From Nonomuraea harbinensis (lineage in GTDB: Bacteria; Actinomycetota; Actinomycetes; Streptosporangiales; Streptosporangiaceae), in NCBI RefSeq assembly GCF_019396385.1, contig NZ_JAHKRN010000001.1:186001-250000 (forward strand): a stretch of DNA of 64,000 nucleotides, read 5' to 3'. The translations under genes and the position numbers were made by a program. Position 1 is the stretch's first letter. Each line of letters opens with the position of its first letter. Positions 17,684 to 25,644 of the stretch are shown here, piece by piece. The notes beneath the pieces were generated by a model that did not search any database, was not told where the DNA came from, and saw only the letters and a program-made list of their open reading frames with translations.

Positions 17684-17711
17684 AGCCCGGTCCTCGTCAG
17701 AGGGCCGGGCT
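17684..17711 (+). terminator. Intrinsic terminator
   Basis: AGCCCGGTCCT (17684-17694) pairs with AGGGCCGGGCT (17701-17711), an 11-bp stem with one G-T pair and a 6-base loop, followed by TTCC. It lies 15 bases after the DoxX-like gene. Confidence 0.75.
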
Positions 17712-17722
17712 TCCGCCTTGAC

Positions 17723-17747
17723 GTTTCCCGGTGGCGGCCTCGGATAG
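17723..17747 (+). promoter_or_regulatory. Possible stress-sigma (SigB-like) promoter of csbD
   Basis: GTTT (17723-17726), then 15 bases, then GGATAG (17742-17747). This approximates the actinomycete SigB consensus (GNNT, 14-16 bases, GGGTAY) with two mismatches in the -10 element. CsbD-type genes are classic general-stress genes, which is why the match is worth recording. Confidence 0.3.
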
Positions 17748-17790
17748 AGGCAGCCCGGAGTTCTTTCATCGAGAAGGATGGGGGCCGGCC

Positions 17791-17985
17791 ATGGGCGCCG
17801 ACGACAAGATTTCCAACAAGGCCGAAGAGATGAAGGGCCGTGCCAAGGAAGGCATGGGCCGCGCCACGGACGACGAGCGTCTTGAGGCGGAGGGCCGCGC
17901 CGACCAGAGCAAGAGCAAGGTCAAGCAGGCCGGTGAGAAGGCCAAGGACGCCGCCAGGCACGTCAAGGACGCCTTCAAGCACTGA
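17791..17985 (+). CDS. csbD: CsbD family stress protein
   Basis: A 64-residue, highly charged, Lys/Glu/Ala-rich protein with the CsbD repeats KAEEMKGRAKEGMGRATDDE and the later QAGEKAKDAARHVKDAFKH. No hydrophobic segment and no cysteine, so it is a soluble, probably partly disordered cytoplasmic protein. CsbD is induced by general stress in Bacillus; the biochemical function is unknown. The ATG at 17791 is chosen for the family start (MGADDKISNKAEE) and the GAAGGATGGGGG upstream. Confidence 0.88.
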   Translation: MGADDKISNKAEEMKGRAKEGMGRATDDERLEAEGRADQSKSKVKQAGEKAKDAARHVKDAFKH

Positions 17986-18007
17986 CCGCACGGCACTGAG
18001 GACACGC

Positions 18008-18037
18008 GGGCCGCCGCCGGATCGACCGGGGCGGCCC
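18008..18037 (+). terminator. Terminator-like hairpin after csbD
   Basis: GGGCCGCC (18008-18015) pairs with GGCGGCCC (18030-18037), and an inner CCGG/CCGG pair extends the stem. No T-run. It lies 22 bases after the csbD stop. Confidence 0.5.
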
Positions 18038-18085
18038 TGCCCATGACCGGATTCTGTCGGTGCGGCAGGCTACGTTGCCAGTGTC

Positions 18086-21000
18086 ATGAACGGGACGGCA
18101 CGCGATCTCATCGGCAGGGACCACCCCGCCGGGCTGCTGCGTGCCGAGATCGGCCGGGTGATCGACAGCCACGGGGGGCTGGTGCTGGTCACCGGCGAGG
18201 CCGGCATCGGCAAGACCACGCTCGTCAGCAGCGCGGCGGCGCAGGCCCGCGGCAGGGGAGCGCTGGTCGCGGCGGGCTCCTGCTGGGAGGCCGGCAGCGC
18301 GCCGGGCTACTGGCCGTGGGTGCAGGCGCTGCGCGCCCTGCGCCGCGCCGCCGGGCCCGAGCGGTGGGCGGAGGCCAGGCAGTCCGCCGGTGACGTGCTG
18401 GCCGTGCTGCTCGGCGAGGCGGCGGCGGGGGAGACGGCGCCCGACGGCTTCCAGGTCTACGACGCCGTCACCGACGCCCTGGTGGTGCTGGCGCAGCGGC
18501 AGCCGGTGGTCGTCGTCCTCGACGACCTCCACTTCGCCGACCCCGCCTCGCTGCGGCTGCTCGCGTTCGCGGCCCAGCAGACCTGGTTCGAGCGGCTGCT
18601 GCTGATCGGCACCTACCGCGACACCGAGGTCGAGACCGCCGACCACCCGCTGCGCGAGCTGTTGTCACCGCTCGCGCTCAAGGCCACCACCATCACCCTC
18701 ACCGGTCTCGACGCGGCCGGCGTGGCCGCGCTCATGACCCGCACCGTCGGCGCCGACCCGCCGCCCGACCTGGTCTCCGAGGTCCACGTCCGCACGGGCG
18801 GCAACCCGTTCTTCGTCGAGCAGACCGCCCGCCTGTGGCACAGCGGCGGCTCGGCCGGCGCCGTCCCCCCGGGCGTGCGCGACGCCCTGCTGCGGCGGCT
18901 CTCCCTGCTGCCCGAGCCCGTCTCGCGGCTGCTGCCGATCGCCGCCGTGCTCGGCAGGCGCTTCCCCCGGCAACTGCTGGCCGCCGCCGCCCGGCAGCCG
19001 ACCGCGCACGTCGACCGGCTCCTGGAGCTGGCGGTCGTCGCCAAGCTGGTGACCGCCGAAGGCGGCGGGGTCTTCGCCTTCGCCCACGACCTCGTCCGCG
19101 AGACCCTGTACGACTCGCTCGACGACCCGGGCGCCCTGCACGGCGCCGTCGTCGACGCCGTCGACCGCGACCCCGGCCTGGCCGCCCGGATGCTGCCGGG
19201 CCACCTGGCCCGCCACGCCCACCTGGCCGGTGACCGGGTCGACCCCGAGCGGGTGGTCGAGCTCCAGCTCGCCGCCGCCCGCGACGCCGGCCGCCGCATC
19301 GCGGCCGAGGAGCATCTCGGCCACCTGCGCCGTGCTCACCAGCTGAGCCGCGCCACCTCCCCCCGCACCCGCGCCAAGGCGGCGCTCAGCCTCGGCTTCG
19401 AGCTGTCCCACGTCGGCGAGCGCGAGACCGCGCGGCGGCTGTTCGGCGAGGCCTGGGCCATCGCCCGCGAGCTGGACGACCGCGAGCTGCTCACCCGCGT
19501 CGCGCTCACCTGGCTGCGCAAGTTCGGGCTGTCCGACGCGCTGCCGCACCTCCGCGAGGCGCACGCCGCGCTCGTCGGCGGCGCCGCGCCCGACGACCGG
19601 CTCGCGCTCGACCTCGTCTTCCACCTCGCGGCCCGGGCACGCGCCGGCGGCGACGACGCGCTGGTCTTCAGCCTCTGGGCACACCACGACATCCTCAAGG
19701 GGCCCGACACCGCCGGAGAGCGGATGCGGCTGGTGGAGGAGCTGATCGGCCTGGCCCGGCGCACCGGCGACCCCGAGCTCGAACACTTCGCCTCCGCGCT
19801 GCGCTGGGTCGCCATGATCGAGCAGGGCGACCCGGGCTACCTCGACCGGTTCCACGACTACCAGGCTCTGGGGCGGCGCAGCGAGCTGCCCAGCGTCGAC
19901 CTCAACACCGCCGTCGACGCCAGCATCGTCGCCGCGCTCGGCGGACGCCTGGCCGAGGCGGAGAAGCTGCTGGCCGAGGTGCGCGACAGCGACGCCAGGA
20001 AACACCCCCACTACATCGACATGCTCCTCCACCACCAGTGGTCGATCCTGTCGCTGCAGGGCAGGTTCGGCGAGCAGGAGGAGGTCGTCCGGCTGCTCCG
20101 GGGCAGCGGCCACCTCTGCCCCGGCCTGCTGGAAGGCCTGACCGCGCTCCACACCGGCGACCTCGACACGGCGCTGCGCCGGCTGGCCGAGGGCGAGCCG
20201 CGCAACCGCATCGCCCAGCCGCTGTGGCTGCGCTTCCTGGCGGAGACGGCGGCCGCGGCCCACGACCCCGACCTGTGCGCGCGGGCCCGCGCCGCGCTGG
20301 AGCCGCACCGCGGGCGGTGGGCGGTCTCGCTCATGGGCTGGGACGTCAGCGGGCCGTTCGACCTGTGGCTGGCGCTCATCGACGCGGCCGACGAGCGCTG
20401 GGACGAGGCGATCGCCGGCTTCACCGCCGCCCACCGGTCGGCCGACCGCATGCGCGCCCGCCCGTGGTCGGTGCTGGCCCGCGTCCACCTCGCCGACGCC
20501 CTCCTGTCCCGCGCCGCCCCGGGCGACCTCCCCGCGGCCCGCGCCCTCCTGGAACACGCCGGTCAGGAGGCTACGACGCTGGGCATGCGCCACCTGACGG
20601 CCCGCGTCCATGACCTCCTCCCGGACACCACCCCTGCTTCCCCGGCACCGCCGGGCACCGACGAATCCGACGGCGCGGGCCGGTCGGGGGGTGCCGGTGT
20701 AGTGAGGGGCGCTGGTCGGTCGGGGGATACCGGTGAAGTGATGGGCGCGGGTCAATCCGGGGATGCCGGTGAAGACACGGGCGCGGGTCTGTCTGGGAGC
20801 GTCGGTTCGGTGCTGGGCGGGCACTCGTCGAGGAGTGCCCGTTCGCGGGCGGGGCCGTCCGGGGGCTCGGGTGTGGGTCCTTCGGTGGGTGGCCGCCCTG
20901 TGACTGGGGTCGGGCCGGGTGATGCGGCTGTCGGGTTCGACGGTGCGTACGGTGCGGCGGGCGCGGGCCCAGGAGGTGGCGGTCCGAGGTTCAGCAGGGA

Positions 21001-21526
21001 GGGGGCCGTCTGGTCGCTGGTGTTCGCCGGGCGGGCGGTGCACGTGCCCGACGCGAAAGGGCTGCGCGACCTGCACACGCTGCTGGGCAGCCCGGGGACC
21101 GACATGCCGGCCGTACGGTTGCTCGATCCGGAGGGCGGCGAGCTGGTGGTGGCCGCACGGCGGATGGGCGGTGACGACGTCCTCGACGAGGAGGCCAAGG
21201 CCCGTTACCGGCACCACCTGACCCTGCTGGACGAGGAGATCGACCGCGCGACCGAGCTGGGCGACGACCGGCGGGCCGCCGAGCTCGACGGCGAGCGCGC
21301 GGCCCTGCTGGAGGAACTGCGCCGCGCGGCCGGCCTCGGCGGGCGCTCCCGCCGCCTGGGCGACGAGGCCGAACGCGCCCGCAAAACGGTCACCGCCCGC
21401 ATCCGCGACGTGCTGCGCAAGCTCGACCGCGCCCACCCCGAACTGGCCGCCCACCTCCGCGCCACGGTCTCCACCGGCTCCACCTGCCGCTACCAACCCG
21501 ACACCCCCATCACCTGGCGCCTGTGA
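18086..21526 (+). CDS. Large STAND/AAA-type ATPase with helical repeats
   Basis: A 1146-residue multidomain protein. Residues about 8-180 are an AAA_16-type ATPase: Walker A GEAGIGKTT near 41-49 and Walker B VVVVLDDLHFAD near 145-156, with GTYRDTE as sensor. Residues about 350-850 are helical, TPR-like. A disordered Gly-rich linker with four 12-residue repeats (863-910) leads to a C-terminal domain (about 975-1146) with the sequence VHVPDAKGLRDLHTLL and ending TCRYQPDTPITWRL, which is shared by many actinobacterial signalling ATPases. No LuxR helix-turn-helix is present. The likely role is a signal-responsive switch; the signal is unknown. The ATG has no ribosome-binding site. Confidence 0.85.
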   Translation: MNGTARDLIGRDHPAGLLRAEIGRVIDSHGGLVLVTGEAGIGKTTLVSSAAAQARGRGALVAAGSCWEAGSAPGYWPWVQALRALRRAAGPERWAEARQSAGDVLAVLLGEAAAGETAPDGFQVYDAVTDALVVLAQRQPVVVVLDDLHFADPASLRLLAFAAQQTWFERLLLIGTYRDTEVETADHPLRELLSPLALKATTITLTGLDAAGVAALMTRTVGADPPPDLVSEVHVRTGGNPFFVEQTARLWHSGGSAGAVPPGVRDALLRRLSLLPEPVSRLLPIAAVLGRRFPRQLLAAAARQPTAHVDRLLELAVVAKLVTAEGGGVFAFAHDLVRETLYDSLDDPGALHGAVVDAVDRDPGLAARMLPGHLARHAHLAGDRVDPERVVELQLAAARDAGRRIAAEEHLGHLRRAHQLSRATSPRTRAKAALSLGFELSHVGERETARRLFGEAWAIARELDDRELLTRVALTWLRKFGLSDALPHLREAHAALVGGAAPDDRLALDLVFHLAARARAGGDDALVFSLWAHHDILKGPDTAGERMRLVEELIGLARRTGDPELEHFASALRWVAMIEQGDPGYLDRFHDYQALGRRSELPSVDLNTAVDASIVAALGGRLAEAEKLLAEVRDSDARKHPHYIDMLLHHQWSILSLQGRFGEQEEVVRLLRGSGHLCPGLLEGLTALHTGDLDTALRRLAEGEPRNRIAQPLWLRFLAETAAAAHDPDLCARARAALEPHRGRWAVSLMGWDVSGPFDLWLALIDAADERWDEAIAGFTAAHRSADRMRARPWSVLARVHLADALLSRAAPGDLPAARALLEHAGQEATTLGMRHLTARVHDLLPDTTPASPAPPGTDESDGAGRSGGAGVVRGAGRSGDTGEVMGAGQSGDAGEDTGAGLSGSVGSVLGGHSSRSARSRAGPSGGSGVGPSVGGRPVTGVGPGDAAVGFDGAYGAAGAGPGGGGPRFSREGAVWSLVFAGRAVHVPDAKGLRDLHTLLGSPGTDMPAVRLLDPEGGELVVAARRMGGDDVLDEEAKARYRHHLTLLDEEIDRATELGDDRRAAELDGERAALLEELRRAAGLGGRSRRLGDEAERARKTVTARIRDVLRKLDRAHPELAAHLRATVSTGSTCRYQPDTPITWRL
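20672..20815 (+). repeat. Four 36-bp tandem repeats inside the ATPase gene
   Basis: Four in-frame 36-base units encode 12-residue repeats of the form GAGxSGxxGxxx. The units are imperfect but keep length exactly, so the frame is preserved. They lie in the flexible linker (residues 863-910) between the helical region and the C-terminal domain. Confidence 0.8.
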
Positions 21527-21650
21527 CGACGCGGCGCTCAGCTGACGCTGCGGTGCAGGTGGGTGGGGCAGGACCCCGGCACCCGCGCCTGTGACACTGC
21601 GGCGGTCAGGTGACGCTGCGGCGGAGGTGGGTGCGGTAGGAGTAGTGCTC
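21517..21650. repeat. Imperfect tandem duplication, 68-bp period
   Basis: GGCGCCTGTGAC-like sequence and the following roughly 55 bases occur twice, starting at 21517 and 21585, with about 85% identity by eye. The first copy holds the ATPase stop codon and a degenerate copy of the 3' end of the GntR gene (THLHRSVS then stop on the minus strand); the second copy holds the real GntR 3' end (THLRRSVT then stop). Confidence 0.7.
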
Positions 21651-22352
21651 CGGGAGGAAGTGGCTGATCGCCAGCTCGACCGGGGTGCCGTCGGTGTCGT
21701 GGTAGAGGCGGTCGATCCGCAGGAGTGGGTGGCCGGGGGCGCAGCCGAGGTGGCGGGACGTGGCCGGGTCGGCGGCGGCGACGGTGATGCTCTGGTCGGC
21801 CTCCGCGATGGGCGCGCCGAGCCGGGTGTCGAGCAGTCCGATGACGGTGAACGCGCTGGTGGCCCCCTCGGCCGCCAGCTCCGGCACGTCCCGTAGCAGT
21901 CCGCCCACGTGCGGCGGCAGGAACACGGTGGTGAGGCAGAACGGCACCGCGTCGTGCAGCCGCCGGAACGCCAGGCTGCTCACGGCGTCGCTGGCCAGCC
22001 GGAGCCGGCCGGCCGCCGCCACGTCCACGCGCCGGTGCAGCGGCACGGTGATGTCCATCCGCGTGTCCACCGACAGGGCCATGAGGTCCTCGACCGAGCC
22101 GAACTGGCGCAGGTAGGTGCCTTCGCGCGGGCTGGCGAACGTGCCGCGCCCCGGGACCCTGTAGACCAGGCCCTCGGCGACCAGGTCCTGGAACGCGCGT
22201 CGTACCGTCTGCCTGCTCACCCCGTGACGTTCGGCGAGCTCGGCCTCGGTGGGGAGCCGCCGCCCGTCCGCGTAGCGGCCCGACAGGATGTCGCCGCGGA
22301 CCTCGCGGGCGAGCGCGCTGTAGCTGCTCTCCCTGCGCCCGGTGCTCGCCAT
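21606..22352 (-). CDS. GntR family regulator, HutC/UTRA subfamily
   Basis: A 248-residue repressor-type regulator. The N-terminal winged helix (about 8-75) shows the standard pattern DILSGRYADGRRLPTEAELA, then GVSRQTVRRAF and GLVYRVPGRGTF. The rest (about 95-245) is a UTRA effector domain, with the typical LLRIDRLYHDTDGTPVELAISHFLP near the end. Effectors of this group are usually small organic acids, sugars or amino acids. It lies 55 bases after a MaoC-like gene on the same strand and is probably co-transcribed with it, so it likely controls the surrounding CoA-ester genes. A paired inverted repeat at 23389-23478 is a candidate operator. Confidence 0.88.
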   Translation of the reverse strand: MASTGRRESSYSALAREVRGDILSGRYADGRRLPTEAELAERHGVSRQTVRRAFQDLVAEGLVYRVPGRGTFASPREGTYLRQFGSVEDLMALSVDTRMDITVPLHRRVDVAAAGRLRLASDAVSSLAFRRLHDAVPFCLTTVFLPPHVGGLLRDVPELAAEGATSAFTVIGLLDTRLGAPIAEADQSITVAAADPATSRHLGCAPGHPLLRIDRLYHDTDGTPVELAISHFLPEHYSYRTHLRRSVT

Positions 22353-22407
22353 CGCCCGACCTCCCGTCGACCTCGCGGCAGCCTACCGGCCCGCGCCGGC
22401 TTTCCGA

Positions 22408-23361
22408 TCACGCGAGCACCGCCGCGAAACGCCAGTCGAGGACGTCGGTGGAGCGGTTGGCGCGGACCCGCGAGCGCAGGTGCGCCAGCGTGCCGGACGG
22501 CAGCGGGTCCAGCCGCTCGACCTCGACGGTGCTGGTGAGCGTGTCGTTCTCGCGTACCGGGCCGAGGTGGTCGCAGCCGTGCCAGCCGACGACGGTGACC
22601 AGCGAGGGCAGCGCCCGCACGGCCTGGTGGAGCGCGATCCCGATGGTGTGCCCGCCGTAGACCAGGCGCTCGCCCGCCGCCGCGTCGTGGTGCACCTTGG
22701 CGACGTTGAGGGTGAGCCGGGCCAGCTCGGGGGCCGACGAGACCACGTCGCCGCCCGCCACCTCGAACACGTCGCCGGCGCTCAACGCCCCGCCCTGGGG
22801 GTGGGCGGACAGGTCCCAGCCGGCCGTCACCGCGGCCAGCTCGTCGTGCCCCGGCGCGGCGCCGACGGCCGACAGGTCCTCGGCGTGGCCGGTGTCGAGG
22901 TCGCCGTCGCGCAGCGGCAGCATCGCGCACCGCCAGAAGTCGAGGACCGGGCGGCCCTCCTGGTCGGTGGTGCTGATCCGGAGGGCGGCCAGCCCGGTCG
23001 GCGTGCGGCCGGGGCGGCGCGAGTTCTGCCGCAGCCCGGCCACCTCGGTCACCGTCGTGAGCGTGTCGCCGATCGCGGGCGCCCGCCGGAACACCACGCC
23101 TCGGTAGAACAGGTTGGCCACCACGGTGTGGGTGGCGACCGTGGACTGGCCGATGGCGACGTCCCAGACCAGGTGGGGCGCGGCGAGGGTCTCGCCGGCG
23201 ACCCGGCGCGACAGTCCGTGGTCGAGCGCCAGCGGCAGCCGGCAGCCGACGATCGCCTGGTGGGCCGCCGCCAGCCCTTCGGTGAGCGTGATGGCCGGGG
23301 CGCCGTCGAACCGCATCCCGGCGCGCAGGTCCTCGAAGTACGGGCCGTCCACGATCGCCAC
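22408..23361 (-). CDS. Double-hotdog MaoC-like acyl-CoA hydratase
   Basis: A 317-residue protein that appears to contain two hotdog folds (about 5-155 and 170-315). The first starts PYFEDLRAGMRFDGAPAITLTEG, a common opening of MaoC-like dehydratases; the second carries YGGHTIGIALHQAVRALPSL and VVGWHGCDHLGPVRENDTL. These proteins hydrate enoyl-CoA esters or bind acyl-CoA, and their best-known relatives are steroid and mesaconyl/methylmalyl-CoA pathway hydratases. The ATG is 8 bases after GGAGACA. It is divergent from an acyl-CoA dehydrogenase gene, which fits consecutive dehydrogenation and hydration steps. Confidence 0.78.
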   Translation of the reverse strand: MAIVDGPYFEDLRAGMRFDGAPAITLTEGLAAAHQAIVGCRLPLALDHGLSRRVAGETLAAPHLVWDVAIGQSTVATHTVVANLFYRGVVFRRAPAIGDTLTTVTEVAGLRQNSRRPGRTPTGLAALRISTTDQEGRPVLDFWRCAMLPLRDGDLDTGHAEDLSAVGAAPGHDELAAVTAGWDLSAHPQGGALSAGDVFEVAGGDVVSSAPELARLTLNVAKVHHDAAAGERLVYGGHTIGIALHQAVRALPSLVTVVGWHGCDHLGPVRENDTLTSTVEVERLDPLPSGTLAHLRSRVRANRSTDVLDWRFAAVLA

Positions 23362-23388
23362 CGGCTGTCTCCTGCTCTCGTGCGGAAA

Positions 23389-23478
23389 TATACGGCCAAA
23401 TCAAAACCGGCCCGCCGCGTGGCTGTCAACCCGCCCTTGTGACGCGTACCGGGCATGTGTCATAAATATGGCCGTACA
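23389..23478. promoter_or_regulatory. Paired inverted elements in the MaoC/dehydrogenase divergent promoter
   Basis: TATACGGCCA (23389-23398) and TGGCCGTACA (23469-23478) are inverted copies with one mismatch, about 70 bases apart. Each sits in an AT-rich patch close to one of the two divergent genes. The arrangement could allow looping by a dimeric regulator; the GntR protein nearby is the obvious candidate. Confidence 0.4.
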
Positions 23479-23497
23479 AATCGACGAGGAGGTACGC

Positions 23498-24694
23498 ATG
23501 GGACGGCTCGCGCAGACCGACGGACTCACCGACGTGCAGCGGGAGATTCTCCGCACGGTCAGGGAGTTCGCGGACAAGGAGATCCTGCCCGTGGCCCAGC
23601 GTCTCGAGCGCGAGGACGCGTACCCGCAGGAGATCGTCGAAGGCATGCGCGAGATGGGGCTGTTCGGGCTGACCATCCCCGAGGAGTACGGCGGGCTGGG
23701 CGAGTCGCTGCTGACCTACGCCCTGGCCGTGGAGGAGATCGCCCGGGGCTGGATGAGCGTGTCGGGCATCGTCAACACCCACTTCATCGTCGCGTACATG
23801 ATCATGAAGCACGGCACCGAGGAGCAGCGGCGGCACTACCTGCCGCGGATGGCCACCGGCGAGGTGCGCGGCGCGTTCTCGATGTCGGAGCCCGGCTGCG
23901 GGTCGGACGTCTCGGCGATCACGACGAGGGCCGCGCGCGACGGCGACGGGTACGTGATCGACGGGCAGAAGATGTGGCTCACCAACGGCGGCACGGCCAA
24001 CCTGGTGGCGGTGCTGGTGAAGACGGACGAGGGCGCCGACTCGGTCTACCGGAACATGACCACGTTCCTGGTCGAGAAGGAGCCGGGATACGGCGAGGTC
24101 GAGCCGGGGCTGACCATCCCCGGCAAGATCTCGAAGATGGGTTACAAGGGCGTCGACACCACCGAGATGGTCTTCGACGGCTACCGCGCCCCCGCCTCGC
24201 AGGTGCTGGGCGGGACCCCCGGGCGCGGCTTCTACCAGATGATGGACGGCGTCGAGGTCGGCCGGGTGAACGTCGCCGCCCGCGGCTGCGGGGTCGCGCT
24301 GCGCGCCTTCGAGCTGGCGGTCCGCTACGCGCAGGAGCGCCGGACGTTCGGCAAGCGGATCGCCGAGCACCAGGCGGTGCAGTTCAGGCTCGCCGACATG
24401 GCCACCAAGGTCGAGGCCGCGCACCAGATGATGGTCATGGCCGCGCGCAAGAAGGACGCCGGGCAGCGCAACGACCTGGAGGCGGGGATGGCGAAGTATC
24501 TCGCCTCCGAATACTGCCGGGACGTGGTGGAGGAGTCCTTCCGCATCCACGGCGGCTACGCCTACTCCACCGAGTACGAGATCGAGCGCCTCTACCGGGA
24601 GGCCCCGATGCTGCTCATCGGCGAGGGCACGGCGGACATCCAGCGCATGATCATCGGCCGCCGGCTGCTGGAGGAGTACGGGCTGCCCGGCTGA
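23498..24694 (+). CDS. Acyl-CoA dehydrogenase
   Basis: A 398-residue FAD-dependent acyl-CoA dehydrogenase with the full fold: N-terminal helical domain, flavin and CoA loops FSMSEPGCGSDVSAITT and MWLTNGGTANLVAV, and the C-terminal helical bundle. The catalytic glutamate of the medium-chain type is present in IGEGTADIQRMI, and GRTFGKRI-like ERRTFGKRI is intact. It should act as a homotetramer that introduces the alpha,beta double bond and passes electrons to ETF. The ATG at 23498 is chosen because GAGGAGG lies 6 bases upstream; the earlier ATG at 23468 has none. Confidence 0.92.
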   Translation: MGRLAQTDGLTDVQREILRTVREFADKEILPVAQRLEREDAYPQEIVEGMREMGLFGLTIPEEYGGLGESLLTYALAVEEIARGWMSVSGIVNTHFIVAYMIMKHGTEEQRRHYLPRMATGEVRGAFSMSEPGCGSDVSAITTRAARDGDGYVIDGQKMWLTNGGTANLVAVLVKTDEGADSVYRNMTTFLVEKEPGYGEVEPGLTIPGKISKMGYKGVDTTEMVFDGYRAPASQVLGGTPGRGFYQMMDGVEVGRVNVAARGCGVALRAFELAVRYAQERRTFGKRIAEHQAVQFRLADMATKVEAAHQMMVMAARKKDAGQRNDLEAGMAKYLASEYCRDVVEESFRIHGGYAYSTEYEIERLYREAPMLLIGEGTADIQRMIIGRRLLEEYGLPG

Positions 24695-24733
24695 CGTCGT
24701 GGACAGGGGCCCAGGTGAGACGGTATCTTAGCT

Positions 24734-24747
24734 ATTGTTGTAATGAT
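24734..24747 (-). promoter_or_regulatory. AT-rich operator-like motif upstream of the amidohydrolase
   Basis: On the minus strand this reads ATCATTACAACAAT. Its first ten bases are identical to the site at 56171-56184. It is 19 bases before the amidohydrolase start, in a strikingly AT-rich 30-base island. Confidence 0.4.
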
Positions 24748-24765
24748 TCAAGTGAGGTGGCCCCG

Positions 24766-25635
24766 GTGCGCTTCGTTGACAGCCACATGCACCTGTGGCA
24801 TCTGACCGAGCACAAGTGGTATCCCGCCCTCGACCCGCCCGAGGACTCCGACGACTTCGGCATCGGCGACATGGCCGGCCTGCGGCGCGACTACCTGCCC
24901 GAGCACTACCTGGCCGACGCCGCGGGCTCCGGCCTCGACGTGGTCAAGGCCGTGCACGTCTCGGCCGTCACGGCCCCCGGCACCCACCTGGACGAGGCCC
25001 GCTGGCTCGACCGGGTGGCCGCCGAGCACGGCCTGGTCGGCGCCGTCATCGGCGCCGTCGAGCCAGGCGCGGACGCCGAGACCGTCGCCGCCGACCTCGC
25101 CGAGCAGGCCAAGAGCCCGCTGTTCAGGGGCATCAGGGTGCTGTACGGGTTCGACCCGGCCGACCCGGTCACCCGGCGGCTGGCCGAGCTGCTCGACGCC
25201 GGCGGCCACGTCTTCGACGTCGTCATCCACCCCGGCGAGGTCGACGGCTGGCTGTCGCTGCTGCGCGACTTCCCCGGCCTCGCCGTCGTGCTGGAGCACG
25301 CGGGCTGGCCCGACGGCGGCGACCCCGACCAGTTCACCGCCTGGCGTGACGGCCTGACCCGGCTCGCCTCGCTCGCCAACGTCGACTGCAAGATCTCCGG
25401 CCTGCCCATGAGCCTGCACACGCTCGACGCGGAGACCCTGCGCCCGTGGATCCAGGCCTGCCTGGAGGTCTTCGGCGTCGACCGCTCCTTCTTCGGCAGC
25501 AACTTCCCCGTCGACTCGATCTTCGGCGGCTACGACAAGGTCGCCGAGGCCTACCTGGGCGCCACCGGCGACCTGACCGCCGCCGAGCGCGACCGGGTGT
25601 TCGCCGCCAACGCCGAGCGCCGCTACCGGATCTGA
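24766..25635 (+). CDS. Amidohydrolase family protein (amidohydrolase_2)
   Basis: A 289-residue metal-dependent hydrolase. The HxH metal motif is at residues 7-9 (DSHMHLWHL), a later histidine lies in VVIHPGE and another in VLEHAGWPDG, and the closing FFGSNFPVDS carries the last metal-binding aspartate. This subfamily includes lactonases, decarboxylases and ring-cleavage hydrolases of aromatic and terpenoid breakdown. The GTG at 24766 follows GAGGTGG by 6 bases; a GTG at 24757 is possible. The gene is 10 bases from the next one (a luciferase-like monooxygenase), and the two form an operon. Confidence 0.88.
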   Translation: MRFVDSHMHLWHLTEHKWYPALDPPEDSDDFGIGDMAGLRRDYLPEHYLADAAGSGLDVVKAVHVSAVTAPGTHLDEARWLDRVAAEHGLVGAVIGAVEPGADAETVAADLAEQAKSPLFRGIRVLYGFDPADPVTRRLAELLDAGGHVFDVVIHPGEVDGWLSLLRDFPGLAVVLEHAGWPDGGDPDQFTAWRDGLTRLASLANVDCKISGLPMSLHTLDAETLRPWIQACLEVFGVDRSFFGSNFPVDSIFGGYDKVAEAYLGATGDLTAAERDRVFAANAERRYRI

Positions 25636-25644
25636 GGAGAGACC

